From Candidatus Bipolaricaulota bacterium (GTDB taxonomy: Bacteria; Bipolaricaulota; Bipolaricaulia; Bipolaricaulales; Bipolaricaulaceae), in NCBI GenBank assembly GCA_025060415.1, contig JANXBT010000002.1, forward strand, positions 124,001-188,000: DNA of 64,000 nt, read 5' to 3'. Shown here piece after piece: positions 1-9,044 of this stretch. A program made the translations under genes and the position numbers. Numbering within the stretch: the first letter of the stretch is position 1; each line of letters opens with the position of its first letter. A model generated the notes under the pieces. It saw only the letters and a program-made list of their open reading frames with translations, made no database searches and was not told the DNA's origin.

Positions 1-1159
1 CCTGGTGGACTTCGTCCGGGAGAAGGTGGAGAACGGGGTGCTGTTCGTGCGCGTGCGGGAGGGCGAGCTGGGTCGCCTGGAGATCAAGGGCCTTTCGCGC
101 ACGGCGGAGTGGGTGGTGCGCCGGGTCCTCGAGCTCCAGCCCGGCCAGGTCCTCACCGAGGCCCGGCTCCTCGTGGCCCGCCAAAGCCTCATGGCCCTCG
201 GCTACTTCAGCGACGTCCTCCTCACCCCCACCTGGGAGGGCGAGAGGGTCCTCCTCACCGTGGAGGTGAAGGAACTGGACCGGCTCGGAAGCATCACGGG
301 CTCGGTGAGCCTCTCCCCGGAGGCGGGGGGGCTGGTGGGCAACCTCACCTACTCCCAGAAGAACCTGTTCGGCACGGCCCAGGACGTCTCCCTCACCTTC
401 TCCCGGGGCCTGGCGGGAGGCCGGGAGACCACCTGGAGCCTGAACTACGTGGGCCGGGCCTTCCCCGTGTTCACCTCGGTGCAGGTGGACCTCTACCGCC
501 GGGAGGAGGGCGCGCGCCTCACCACGGGCGGGGGGGTGAAGGTGGCCTATCCGGTGGGGGACTTCCTGGACCTGGGCCTGGGCTTCACCAAGGAGGCGGC
601 CGTGGAGCTTCCGGACCGGCCCCTTCCGCCGCGCCACGTGGCGGAGGCCGGGCTGATCTGGGACGACCGGGACAACCCGTTCTTCCCGCGCCGGGGCGGC
701 CGCGCCCACCTCAGCCTGGAGAAGGCGGGCACGTTCGCCCCGGGCGCGGAGTACCTCGTGGGCCGGCTGGAGCTCGTGCGCTTTTGGCCCCACGACCTTG
801 GGGAGCAGCGCGCGGCCCTGGGCGTGCGGGCCGTCCTCCGCCTGGGCTGGACCCTGCCCGAGGAGTACTGGTTTGCCCTGGGCGGGGCGGACTCCGTGCG
901 CGGCGCCAAGAAGACCCAGACGGACCGGCTGGCCCTCCTCAACGTGGAGTTCCGCCTGGAGCTCGGCCAAGGCGCGTGGCTCGCGCCCTTCCTCGACTGG
1001 GGCGTGGACCTGCGCGCCCGCGCGGTGAAAATGGCCCCGGGTCTGGAGGTGGCCGTGAACCTGGGCGGCATGTTCGTGCGCCTCGCCGCCTCCTGGCCGA
1101 GCGACCGGGGGCCCACCTGGGTGCCGGCCTTCGAGTTCGGGACGAGCCCGATGTTCTAG
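1..1159 (+). CDS. bamA: BamA/Omp85-family outer membrane assembly protein (5' truncated)
   Basis: This is the C-terminal part of the outer-membrane beta-barrel insertase; the frame is open from base 2, so the gene starts outside the window. From base 5 there are 384 residues. A last POTRA repeat lies at about residues 24-91, and the rest is an alternating hydrophobic 16-strand-type barrel. The lid-loop signature SVRG is visible near residues 297-300, and the chain ends in phenylalanine, as Omp85 barrels do. It is followed 16 bp later by ompH, the usual bamA-skp-fabZ order of diderm bacteria. Family knowledge: BamA folds and inserts outer-membrane proteins. The call is firm; only the missing N-terminal POTRA count is unknown. 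Confidence 0.93.
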   Translation, partial: LVDFVREKVENGVLFVRVREGELGRLEIKGLSRTAEWVVRRVLELQPGQVLTEARLLVARQSLMALGYFSDVLLTPTWEGERVLLTVEVKELDRLGSITGSVSLSPEAGGLVGNLTYSQKNLFGTAQDVSLTFSRGLAGGRETTWSLNYVGRAFPVFTSVQVDLYRREEGARLTTGGGVKVAYPVGDFLDLGLGFTKEAAVELPDRPLPPRHVAEAGLIWDDRDNPFFPRRGGRAHLSLEKAGTFAPGAEYLVGRLELVRFWPHDLGEQRAALGVRAVLRLGWTLPEEYWFALGGADSVRGAKKTQTDRLALLNVEFRLELGQGAWLAPFLDWGVDLRARAVKMAPGLEVAVNLGGMFVRLAASWPSDRGPTWVPAFEFGTSPMF

Positions 1160-1175
1160 GCCTCAAGGAGGAGCG

Positions 1176-1979
1176 ATGAACGGAAAGATCGCGGTTTGGG
1201 CGACGGTCGGGGTTTTGGGAGCCCTGATCCTGGGCTTCGTGGGCGGGATCGTGGGCGCGATGGTCTTCGGTCCGAAAAGCGGGGAGACGGCGGGGCTGGC
1301 CCGGGACCTGGGCGCGCTCCAGGCCCGGGTCCAGACCCTGGAGGGCCGGGTGGCCAACCTCCCCGCCGCGGCGGCCGCGGCCCCGGCGCTGAAGGTCGGG
1401 GTGGTCGACGCGGAAAACCTCTTCACCACCGTGTTCCTCCCCCAGGTGGCCGCGGAGCGCAGCGCCCTCCAGGCCAAGGCCCAGGCCATCCAGGACCTGC
1501 AGGCCCGCTACGCCCAGGGGCAGATCAAGGCGGACGCGTACCAGCAGCAGTACGCCAGGCTCCAGGCCGAGTACCTCCAGGGCCAGGTGCGGGTGAACAT
1601 GGCCATGCTGGACAAGATGATCGCCTCCCCGGGGTTCGCCAACCTCCGGGCGGACCTGCAGGTCCTGCGGGACCAGGCCAAGCCCCTGGCCGACCAGGTG
1701 GACGCGCTGGTGAAGCAGGCCCAGGTCACGATCCTCAACGTGACCGACTTCCTGGCCCAGGTCCAGCAGCTGCAGGCCGCGTTCCAGCAGGTGGACCAGC
1801 TCCTCACCCAGGTGGCGGCCGTGAAGATCCTGGAGATCTCCCAGCAGGTGGCCATGGAGCTGGGCTACGACATCGTGCTGCGCACCAAGGACGTGGTCAT
1901 GTACCAGCGCGCCCCGGCCGTGGCCAACCTCACCCCCGAGGTGGAGAAGCGCCTATGGAACCTGTTCCCGGCCAAGTGA
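1176..1979 (+). CDS. OmpH/Skp-family periplasmic chaperone, membrane-anchored
   Basis: The product is a 267-residue protein with a single N-terminal hydrophobic segment (about residues 7-29), a short Ala-rich linker, and then an OmpH core starting at the LKVGVVDAENLF strand and running through a long helical, Gln/Ala-rich coiled coil. Skp chaperones hold unfolded outer-membrane proteins on their way to BamA. At 267 residues it is longer than E. coli Skp (about 160), and the N-terminus looks like an uncleaved anchor rather than a signal peptide. An AGGAGGAGCG ribosome site precedes the ATG. The gene overlaps fabZ by one base (TGATG). The position between bamA and fabZ supports the call. Confidence 0.85.
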   Translation: MNGKIAVWATVGVLGALILGFVGGIVGAMVFGPKSGETAGLARDLGALQARVQTLEGRVANLPAAAAAAPALKVGVVDAENLFTTVFLPQVAAERSALQAKAQAIQDLQARYAQGQIKADAYQQQYARLQAEYLQGQVRVNMAMLDKMIASPGFANLRADLQVLRDQAKPLADQVDALVKQAQVTILNVTDFLAQVQQLQAAFQQVDQLLTQVAAVKILEISQQVAMELGYDIVLRTKDVVMYQRAPAVANLTPEVEKRLWNLFPAK

Positions 1980-2404
1980 TGGACGTGGAGGGGCTCAAGC
2001 GGGCCCTGCCCCTGGGCTACCCCTACCTCCTCCTGGACCGCGTCCTTTCCCGCACGGCGGAGGAGGTGGTGGCCCAAAAGTGCGTGACGGTCAACGAGCC
2101 CTACTTCCAAGGGCACTTCCGGCCGCCCTTCCCCTCGATCATGCCCGGGACCATGATCCTGGAGGGCATGGCCCAGGCCGCGGGGCTCCTTTTGGGGGAG
2201 GGGAAGGTGGCGGTGCTGGCCGAGGTCGCGCGGGCGCGGTTCCGGCGGCCGGTGGTGCCGGGCGACCGCCTCACCTTCCGGGCCCGGGCCCTGCGCCGCC
2301 GCGGCCCCCTCCTCCAGGCCCGGGTGGAGGCGGAGGTGGAGGGCGCGCTCGCCGCAGAGGCCGAGATCACCCTGGTGGTGCGCGATGTGGGACAAGCTCG
2401 TTGA
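1979..2404 (+). CDS. fabZ: FabZ-like 3-hydroxyacyl-ACP dehydratase
   Basis: The product is a 141-residue hot-dog-fold protein. The FabZ active-site pair is visible: His46 in the GHF motif and Glu62 in the MILEGMAQ helix, after an MPG turn. Length and motif spacing match FabZ. The enzyme dehydrates 3-hydroxyacyl-ACP during fatty acid elongation in the cytoplasm. The start ATG overlaps the ompH stop (ATGA arrangement), and the 3' end overlaps the next gene by 20 bp, so it is translationally coupled within the envelope operon. The N-terminus resembles FabZ more than FabA. Confidence 0.85.
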   Translation: MDVEGLKRALPLGYPYLLLDRVLSRTAEEVVAQKCVTVNEPYFQGHFRPPFPSIMPGTMILEGMAQAAGLLLGEGKVAVLAEVARARFRRPVVPGDRLTFRARALRRRGPLLQARVEAEVEGALAAEAEITLVVRDVGQAR

Positions 2405-3296
2405 GTGCGTGCCCAACGTCTCCGAGGGGCGGAACCCGGAGGCCATCGCGGCCATGGCCGAGGCCATCCGCTCCGTCCCCCAGGTGCGCCTCCTGGACGT
2501 GCAATCGGACCCGGACCATCACCGGACCGTGTTCACCTTCGTGGGCGCGCCGGAGGGCGTGGCCGAGGCCGTCTACCGCCTGTTCGAGGCCGCCCTGCCC
2601 CGCATCGACCTGCGCGCCCATCGGGGCGAGCACCCCCGCATGGGCGCCGTGGACGTGGTGCCCTTCGTGCCCGTGCGGGGGGTGAAGATGGCCGATTGCG
2701 TGGCCCTGGCCCGCGCCGTCGGCCAGGAGATCTGGCGGCGCTTCCGCGTCCCCGTGTACCTCTACGCGGAGGCCGCCACCCGCCCCGAGCGCCAGGACCT
2801 CGCGGAGATCCGCAAGGGCGAGTTCGAGGGCTTCTTCACGAAGATCCAGGACCCCCAATGGGCCCCGGATTTCGGGGAGCCCGTGGTCCACCCCACGGCC
2901 GGGGTCACCGCCGTGGGCGCCCGGGAGTTCCTCATCGCCTTCAACGTGAACCTCGGCACCCGCGACCTGCGCATCGCCCAGGAGATCGCCAAGGCCGTGC
3001 GCTTCTCCTCCGGCGGCCTCCGCTACGTGAAGGCCCTGGGCATGGAGCTCAAGGAGCGGGGGATCGTGCAGGTCTCCATGAACCTCACGAACTTCCGCAA
3101 GACCCCCCTCCCCCGGGTCCTGGAGCTCGTGCGCCGGGAGGCCCAGCGGTACGGGGTGCCCGTGGTGGGGACGGAGATCGTGGGGCTCATCCCCGAGGAG
3201 GCCCTCGTCCAGGTGGCCGAGTACTACCTGCAGCTGGAGCGCTTTTCCCTGTCCCAGGTCTTGGAGCGGCGCCTGGAGGAGGCGCTGGGCGCATGA
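2385..3296 (+). CDS. ftcD: Glutamate formimidoyltransferase (FTCD N-terminal type)
   Basis: The product is a 303-residue protein beginning with the family signature VECVPNVSEGR and containing the RAHRGEHPRMGAVDVVPF region and a late HPTAGVTAVGAR segment. This matches stand-alone formiminotransferase, which moves the formimino group of N-formiminoglutamate to tetrahydrofolate in histidine breakdown and one-carbon supply. The cyclodeaminase half is absent, as in many bacteria. It is unusual for this gene to sit inside a cell-wall/division operon: it overlaps fabZ by 20 bp and murD by 4 bp, so it is expressed with them. No hut genes are nearby. Confidence 0.88.
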   Translation: MWDKLVECVPNVSEGRNPEAIAAMAEAIRSVPQVRLLDVQSDPDHHRTVFTFVGAPEGVAEAVYRLFEAALPRIDLRAHRGEHPRMGAVDVVPFVPVRGVKMADCVALARAVGQEIWRRFRVPVYLYAEAATRPERQDLAEIRKGEFEGFFTKIQDPQWAPDFGEPVVHPTAGVTAVGAREFLIAFNVNLGTRDLRIAQEIAKAVRFSSGGLRYVKALGMELKERGIVQVSMNLTNFRKTPLPRVLELVRREAQRYGVPVVGTEIVGLIPEEALVQVAEYYLQLERFSLSQVLERRLEEALGA

Positions 3297-4570
3297 CCGA
3301 TCTGCCGGGGAGGATCACGGTCCTGGGCCTGGGCCGCACCGGCCGGGCCCTGGTGGAGGCCCTCGCCGGAAAGGCCCGCCTCTTCCTCTCCGAATCCCGG
3401 CTGCTTGCGCCCGAGGAGAAGGCCTTCCTTGCGGCGCACGACGTCCCCTTCGAGGAGGGCGGGCACAGCCCGGCGTGCCTGGCGGCGGAGCTCCTCGTGC
3501 CCAGCCCGGGCGTGCCCCCCCACACCCCGGTCCTGGCGGAGGCCGCGCGCCGGGGGATCCCCATCTGGTCGGAGATCGAACTGGCCTGGCGTCTGGCCGC
3601 CCCCGCCTTCACCGTGGCCGTGACCGGGACGAACGGGAAGTCCACGACCACGGAGCTGGTGGGCGCGATCCTGGCGGCCTGGGGCCTGCGGCCGGTGGTG
3701 GCGGGCAACATCGGCCGCCCCGCCATCGGCACGGTGGAGGAGGTGCGGAGGCGCCCCTGGGTCCTGGAGGTGAGCTCCTTCCAGCTCCTTTGGACCGAGG
3801 GGTTCCGCCCCCAGGCCGCGGTCTGGCTAAACTTCGCCCCCGACCATCTCGACTACCACCCCCACCTCGCCCACTACTTCGCCGCCAAGGCCCGGATCTT
3901 CCGGCGCCAGGGGAGGGAGGACGTGGCCGTGCTGGGCCGGGAGATCCTGGCCTTCCTGGCGCCCAAGGGGCGGGTGCGCGTGATCGAGGAGGAGGAGCTC
4001 CCCGCGGGGTGGGGGGAGGGGGTTCCGGAGCACGTGCGGTTCAACCTCAAGGCCGCGTGGGCGGCCTGCGCGGCCCTGGTGGGCCGGCCACCCCCGCCCT
4101 TCGCCGCCCTCGAGCCGGCCCTCGCCCAGCCCCACCGCCTGGAGCGGGTGGGCGTCCTCCGCGGCATCCCCTTCATCAACGACTCCAAGGGGACCAACGC
4201 CCATGCCACCTGCGCGGCGCTGCGGGCCGTGCCCGGCCCGGTGGTCCTCATCCTGGGCGGCCGCCACAAGCGCGGCGGCTACGAGGCCCTGGAGCCCCTC
4301 CTGCGCCAGAAGGTCCGCGCCTGCGTCCTCATCGGCGAGTCCCAGGCCTTCTTCGCGGAGCTCCTCCGGGCCTGGGGCGTCCCCTTCGTGCGGGCCGGGG
4401 ACCCCCTGGACGCCCTGCGTCGGGCCTACGCCCTGGCCCAGCCGGGCGACACGGTCCTCCTCTCCCCGGCCTGCGCCAGCTTCGACCAGTTCCGGGACTA
4501 CGCCCACCGCGGCGAGGCCTTCAAGGAGGCCTTCCGGCGCCTCGCCGCGGAAGGGCCAGCCGTCCCCTGA
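3293..4570 (+). CDS. murD: UDP-N-acetylmuramoylalanine--D-glutamate ligase MurD
   Basis: The product is a 425-residue Mur ligase. A Rossmann-like N-terminus is followed by the ATP-binding loop GTNGKST (residues 112-118), the VSSFQL segment typical of MurD, an NFAPDHLDYH motif, and a C-terminal domain with NDSKGTN and a SPACASFDQF region. It adds D-glutamate to UDP-MurNAc-L-Ala in the cytoplasm. The ATG overlaps the upstream stop (ATGA). The SSFQL and ACASFDQF motifs separate it from MurC, MurE and MurF. Confidence 0.95.
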   Translation: MTDLPGRITVLGLGRTGRALVEALAGKARLFLSESRLLAPEEKAFLAAHDVPFEEGGHSPACLAAELLVPSPGVPPHTPVLAEAARRGIPIWSEIELAWRLAAPAFTVAVTGTNGKSTTTELVGAILAAWGLRPVVAGNIGRPAIGTVEEVRRRPWVLEVSSFQLLWTEGFRPQAAVWLNFAPDHLDYHPHLAHYFAAKARIFRRQGREDVAVLGREILAFLAPKGRVRVIEEEELPAGWGEGVPEHVRFNLKAAWAACAALVGRPPPPFAALEPALAQPHRLERVGVLRGIPFINDSKGTNAHATCAALRAVPGPVVLILGGRHKRGGYEALEPLLRQKVRACVLIGESQAFFAELLRAWGVPFVRAGDPLDALRRAYALAQPGDTVLLSPACASFDQFRDYAHRGEAFKEAFRRLAAEGPAVP

Positions 4571-4668
4571 GCCCCGGACGTTCCGCACCTCCCGCCCGCA
4601 CCTAGGACCTCCGGCCGCGCCCGGCGTTTCCTTTGGGCAAAGGCCCTTGGGAACGACACTGGAAGGCC

Positions 4669-5775
4669 ATGCTCGGCCTGGAGGAGCGGGTCGTGGTGGT
4701 GGCCGCCTTCCTCGTCCTGGCGGGGCTGCTCTTTGTGGCCACGGCCTCCGCTCCGATCTCCACCCGGCTTTACGGCGACCCCTGGGCCATGCTCCGGCGC
4801 CAAGCCGTGGCCGTGGGCCTGGGCCTCCTCGCCCTCCTCCTCTTTTGGCGCGTGGACTACCACCGCTGGGCCGAGGTGGACGACCTCTTGCTTGTGGGCG
4901 CCTGGCTCCTCACCGCCCTGACCCTGGTCCCGCCCCTCCGCGCCGGCCCCCGCTGGCTGGGCCGTGGCCCCTTGGTGTTCCAGCCCTCGGAGCTGGGGAA
5001 AATCGCGCTCCTTCTGTACCTTTCCGGCTCCCTCCTCCGCCGGGAGGGCCGCCTCCACCGCCCCGCGCACGGCCTCCTCCCCCACCTCCTCGTGCTGGGG
5101 CTCTTCGGCGTGGTCCTCCTCCTCCAGCCGGACTTCGGGATGCTCGTGGTCTACGCCGGCCTCACGGGGTTCCTGCTTTGGGCTGGGGGGGTGCCCGCGC
5201 GGCACCTCCTCCTCACCGCCCTGGCCGGCCTGCCCGTAGGCGCCGCCCTCCTCCTCTCCGCCCGCTACCGCTGGGAACGGTTCCTCGCCTTCCTCAACCC
5301 CGAGGCCTTCCGCGACACCCTGGCCTACCAGCTGTACCAGGCCCTGCTGGCCATCGGCGCGGGCGGGCCGGTGGGCCGGGGGCTGGGGGCCTCGCGGGCC
5401 AAGCTCTTCTACCTCCCCGCCGCCCACAACGACTTCGTGTTCGCCGTGGTGGCCGAGGAGATCGGCTTCCTTGGGGTGAGCCTCCTGCTGGCCCTCTACG
5501 TGGCCCTGGTGGTCCTAGGGTTCCAGACGGCCCGGCGCGCGCCGGACAAATTGGGCGCCCTCTACGCCCTGGGCGCCTCCTTCCTCCTGGGGATGCAAAC
5601 CGTCCTGAACCTCGGGGTGGTGGTGGGGGTCCTGCCCGTCACCGGCCTGACCCTGCCCTTCCTCAGCTACGGCGGCACCTCCATGGCGGTGAGCCTGGGG
5701 TTGGTGGGCCTGATCCTGGGCGTGGCCCGGGCGGCCCGGTGCGCGCGCACGGTGTGGGTGGTGCCGGAGGTCTGA
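4669..5775 (+). CDS. ftsW: FtsW/RodA-family SEDS peptidoglycan polymerase
   Basis: The product is a 368-residue integral membrane protein with about ten hydrophobic segments and SEDS-family motifs (QPSELGKIALLLYL in the middle; FLSYGGTSM near the C-terminus; HNDFVFAVVAEE). SEDS proteins polymerise lipid II glycan strands with a class B PBP. The location between murD and murG points to FtsW (division) rather than RodA. The ATG at 4669 is preceded closely by GGAAGG. An in-frame TTG at 4633 would add 12 residues but lacks a ribosome site. A 98-bp gap to murD is the largest in this operon and shows no clear terminator. Confidence 0.93.
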   Translation: MLGLEERVVVVAAFLVLAGLLFVATASAPISTRLYGDPWAMLRRQAVAVGLGLLALLLFWRVDYHRWAEVDDLLLVGAWLLTALTLVPPLRAGPRWLGRGPLVFQPSELGKIALLLYLSGSLLRREGRLHRPAHGLLPHLLVLGLFGVVLLLQPDFGMLVVYAGLTGFLLWAGGVPARHLLLTALAGLPVGAALLLSARYRWERFLAFLNPEAFRDTLAYQLYQALLAIGAGGPVGRGLGASRAKLFYLPAAHNDFVFAVVAEEIGFLGVSLLLALYVALVVLGFQTARRAPDKLGALYALGASFLLGMQTVLNLGVVVGVLPVTGLTLPFLSYGGTSMAVSLGLVGLILGVARAARCARTVWVVPEV

Positions 5776-5779
5776 GCCC

Positions 5780-6856
5780 ATGCGGGTGATGGTGGCGGCG
5801 GGCGGATCCGGGGGCCACGTGTTCCCGGCCCTGGCGGTCCTGGAGGAGCTGCGCGCCCAGGGCGCGCTCCGCGCCGCCGGCTGGATCGGGAGGCCCGGGG
5901 GCCTGGAGGAGAGGGTCCTCGAAAAGCGGCCGTGGGTTCAGTTCTTCCCCCTTCCCAGCCGGGGCCTGCCCCGGGATCGGCCCTGGCTTTGGCCCCTCGC
6001 CCTGGGCGCCGACGGCCTGGCCCTGCTGCGGGCGCGCCGCCTCCTCCGGGCCTTCCGGCCCCAAGTGCTCCTGGCCATGGGCGGCTACGCCGCGGTGGCC
6101 CCCGCCCTCGCAGCCAAGGCCCTGGGCATCCCCGTGGCCGTCCACGAGCAGAACGCCCAAATGGGCCTGGCCAACCGGGCCCTCGCCCGGGTGGCCGACG
6201 CCGTCCTCCTCGCCTTCCCGGGGACCGCGGGCTGCCCGCGCGCGGCGCGGGTGCGGGTCACGGGGAACCCCGTGCGCCCGGAGATCGCCGCGGTCCCCAA
6301 GGAGCTCGGCACGGAGCTTTTGGTCCTGGGCGGGTCCCTGGGCTCGCGCCGGCTGGTGGAGGCGGTGCTCCAGGCGGCGCCGGAGCTCGCCGCCCTCCCC
6401 GGGCTGCGCCTGCGGCTCGTGGTGGGCCGGGCCGGGGATCCCCAGGGGATCGCGGCGGAGCTGCGGCGCCGCGGCCTGGAAGCGGAGGCCCTGGCCTTCA
6501 CCGAGGGGATGGCCGAGCTCCTGGGCCGGGCGCGGCTGGTCCTGGCCCGGGCCGGGGCCTCCACCCTGGCCGAGCTGGCCTGCGCGGGGCGCCCCGCCGT
6601 CCTCGTCCCCTGGGAGGGCGCAGCCGGAGGCCACCAGCTGCGGAACGCGGCGTACTTCGCCGCCCGCGGGGCCGCCGTCCTCGTGCGCGAACGGGACCTT
6701 CCGGCCCGGCTGGCGGGGGTCGTGGCCGAGCTGTGGTCCGACCCGGCCCGGCTTTTGGAAATGGCCGCGGCGGCCCGGGCCCTGGCCCAGCCCGAGGCCG
6801 CCCGCCGCGTGGCCCAAACCCTAAGGGAGCTGGCGAAAGGGAAGGAAATCCCATGA
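5780..6856 (+). CDS. murG: MurG, lipid II synthase (GT28 glycosyltransferase)
   Basis: The product is a 358-residue GT-B enzyme with the N-terminal GGSGGHVFPALA glycine-rich loop, a VHEQNAQMGLANR segment, and the C-terminal donor site ARAGASTLAEL with the GGHQLRNA motif. It transfers GlcNAc from UDP-GlcNAc to lipid I on the inner face of the cytoplasmic membrane. It lies 4 bp after ftsW and overlaps murC by 4 bp. Length and motifs are canonical. Confidence 0.95.
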   Translation: MRVMVAAGGSGGHVFPALAVLEELRAQGALRAAGWIGRPGGLEERVLEKRPWVQFFPLPSRGLPRDRPWLWPLALGADGLALLRARRLLRAFRPQVLLAMGGYAAVAPALAAKALGIPVAVHEQNAQMGLANRALARVADAVLLAFPGTAGCPRAARVRVTGNPVRPEIAAVPKELGTELLVLGGSLGSRRLVEAVLQAAPELAALPGLRLRLVVGRAGDPQGIAAELRRRGLEAEALAFTEGMAELLGRARLVLARAGASTLAELACAGRPAVLVPWEGAAGGHQLRNAAYFAARGAAVLVRERDLPARLAGVVAELWSDPARLLEMAAAARALAQPEAARRVAQTLRELAKGKEIP

Positions 6857-8208
6857 GCACGGAATTTCTGCGGGTCCATCTGGTGGGGATCGCCGGGGAT
6901 GGCATGGCCGGCCTCGCCCGCCTCCTTTGGCAGGGCGGGGCCGAGGTCTCCGGGTCCGACCTCTGCCCCTCGCCCAAGCTGCGGGAGGTGGCGGAGTGGG
7001 CAGAGGTGCGCGTGGGCCACGCCCCCGCAAACCTCCCCGCGGCCCTCGACGCCCTGGTGTTCTCCTCGGCGGTGCGGCCGGACAACCCCGAGCTCTGCGC
7101 CGTCCGCGGCCGCGTTCCCCTCTTCCCCCGCCTTTACGCCCTGCGCCGCCTCTGGGCCGGCCGGGACCTGGTGGCCGTGGTGGGCACGCACGGGAAAACC
7201 ACCACCACCACCTGGCTCACCCACCTCCTGCGGCAAAGCGGGCTGGTGCCCGGCCACTACATCGGCGGCCAAGTGCCCGGCCTCCCCTGCGCCTCCTGGG
7301 GCCGCGACCGCCTCTTTGTGGCCGAGGTCGACGAGTCGGACGGGCGGTTCGTGCACCTCTCCCCGAAGCTGGCCGTGCTCACCTCCGTGGACACCGATCA
7401 CCTGGGGACGTACCGCGGCTTTTCCGGCCTGCAGCGGGCGTTCGCCGCGTTCCTGGCCCGCGCGGAGAGGGCCGTGGTGGCCTGGGACGACCCGGCGGTC
7501 CGGGCCATCGCCCGCACCGCCCGGGCCCGCCTTTCCTTCGGCCTGGAAAAGGGAGCGGATTTCCAGGCGCGTGGGCTGCGCTTCCGCGGGGAGCGGGCGT
7601 TCTTCGAGCTTTGGGCCTTCGGCCGGAGCTGGGGGGAGGTGGAGGTGCCGGGGCCTGGGGTGCACAACGTGCGCAACGCCCTGGCGGCCTTGGCCGCCGG
7701 CCACGCCCTGGGCTTAAGCCTCCCGGAGATGATGGCCCACCTCCCCTCCGCCCCGCGCCCCAGGCGCCGCCTGGAGATCCTCGAGGAGAACGGCTACCTG
7801 GTGGTGGACGACTACGCGCACCATCCCACGGAGCTGGCGGCGGGGCTTTCGGCCCTGCGCAGGGGCTGGCCGGGCCGCCGCATCGTCGCCGTGTTCCAGC
7901 CCCACCGCTACACGCGCACAGCCCTCCTGGCCGAGGCCTTCGGGGCGGTGCTGGCCCGAGCGGACTGGGCTGTGGTCACCGAGGTCTATCCGGCGTTCGA
8001 GGCGCCCCAGCCGGGGGTGAGCGGCCGCCGCGTGGCCGAGGCCGCGCGGCGCCACGGCGGCCGCGCCCTCTTCCGCCCCCACCTCCTCCAGGCCCTGGAC
8101 ACGGCGGCCGCGCTCATCCGGCCCGGCGACATCGTGGTCTGCTTCGGCGCGGGGGACATATGGAAGCTCAGCCGGGAGATGGCGCGCGCGCTCTCCTCCG
8201 GCTCCTAG
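6853..8208 (+). CDS. murC: UDP-N-acetylmuramate--L-alanine ligase MurC
   Basis: The product is a 451-residue Mur ligase. The N-terminal HLVGIAGDGMAGLA segment corresponds to the UDP-binding loop (usually GIGGxGMS); the ATP loop GTHGKTT is at residues 111-117, with downstream EVDESDGRF and a C-terminal DDYAHHPTE motif diagnostic for MurC. It adds L-alanine to UDP-MurNAc. The ATG overlaps the murG stop, and the last 49 bp overlap murB. The GIAGDGM variant of the first loop is slightly unusual. Confidence 0.95.
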   Translation: MSTEFLRVHLVGIAGDGMAGLARLLWQGGAEVSGSDLCPSPKLREVAEWAEVRVGHAPANLPAALDALVFSSAVRPDNPELCAVRGRVPLFPRLYALRRLWAGRDLVAVVGTHGKTTTTTWLTHLLRQSGLVPGHYIGGQVPGLPCASWGRDRLFVAEVDESDGRFVHLSPKLAVLTSVDTDHLGTYRGFSGLQRAFAAFLARAERAVVAWDDPAVRAIARTARARLSFGLEKGADFQARGLRFRGERAFFELWAFGRSWGEVEVPGPGVHNVRNALAALAAGHALGLSLPEMMAHLPSAPRPRRRLEILEENGYLVVDDYAHHPTELAAGLSALRRGWPGRRIVAVFQPHRYTRTALLAEAFGAVLARADWAVVTEVYPAFEAPQPGVSGRRVAEAARRHGGRALFRPHLLQALDTAAALIRPGDIVVCFGAGDIWKLSREMARALSSGS

Positions 8209-9044
8209 AGGACCTTCCCGGCCGGAGGAGGGTGGGGGAGCCCTTGCGGGCCCACACCACGTTCCGCATCGGCGGGCCGGCCGGGCTCATGTATTGGCCG
8301 AGCACGGTGGAGGCCCTGGTGGAGGCGGTGCAGCGCCTGCGGCGGGAGGGCGTGCCCTACCGCCTCATCGGCGGCGGGGCCAAAACCCTCTTTGCCGACC
8401 GCGGCTTCCCCGGGGTGGTCCTCCACACGGGGCTCCTGCGCCGGGTGGAGGACCGCGGGGAGACCTTCTGGGTGGAGCCGGGCTACCCCATCGCCGGGCT
8501 GGTGCGCCGCGGCCTATGGGAGCTGGCGGGCATCCCAGGGAGCGCGGGCGGGGCGGTGGTCATGAACGCGGGGACCAAGCACGGCTCCATCTCCGCCTAC
8601 GTCGTGGCCGTACAGACCCTGCTTCCGGACGGGACCGTCCGGACGCTGCCCCGGGAGGAGTGCGCGTTTGGGTACCGGACCTCCCTTTTCCGCCTGCGGC
8701 GGCTGCCCGTGCTGGGGGTGGAGCTGCGCAAGCCCCAGGAGGTGCGGCCGGTGGAGGACCTCCTGGCGGAGCGCCGCCGCACCCAGCCCCTAGGCCTGCC
8801 CTCCGCGGGCTGCGTGTTCCGCAACCCGCCCAACCTCTCCGCGGGCTGGCTCATCGATCGGGCCGGGCTCAAGGGGGCCCGCTTGGGCGACGCCCAGATC
8901 TCCGAAAAGCACGCGAACTTCATCGTGAACCTTGGGCGGGCCCGGGCCGGCGAGGTGCTCGCCCTCGTGGAGCTCGCCCAGGAGCAGGTACAGCGCCGGT
9001 TCGGCGTGGCCCTGGAGCTGGAGCTCGAGGTCGTCCCCGCGTGA
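8160..9044 (+). CDS. murB: UDP-N-acetylenolpyruvoylglucosamine reductase MurB
   Basis: The product is a 294-residue FAD enzyme with TTFRIGGPA, the FAD-binding stretch GSAGGAVVMNAG, the catalytic-serine region SAGCVFRNP, and a C-terminal SEKHANFIVN containing the catalytic glutamate. It reduces UDP-GlcNAc-enolpyruvate to UDP-MurNAc. I chose ATG 8160, preceded by a GGGGG ribosome site, which gives a 49-bp overlap with murC. A GTG at 8231 is possible but would clip the N-terminal helix. The short form of the substrate loop suggests a type I/IIb-like enzyme, not resolved here. Confidence 0.93.
   Translation: MEAQPGDGARALLRLLEDLPGRRRVGEPLRAHTTFRIGGPAGLMYWPSTVEALVEAVQRLRREGVPYRLIGGGAKTLFADRGFPGVVLHTGLLRRVEDRGETFWVEPGYPIAGLVRRGLWELAGIPGSAGGAVVMNAGTKHGSISAYVVAVQTLLPDGTVRTLPREECAFGYRTSLFRLRRLPVLGVELRKPQEVRPVEDLLAERRRTQPLGLPSAGCVFRNPPNLSAGWLIDRAGLKGARLGDAQISEKHANFIVNLGRARAGEVLALVELAQEQVQRRFGVALELELEVVPA

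Noticed and set aside
4498-5427. 309-codon minus-strand frame over ftsW
   Set aside because: Composition is a mirror of the ftsW codons and it has no domain or ribosome site.
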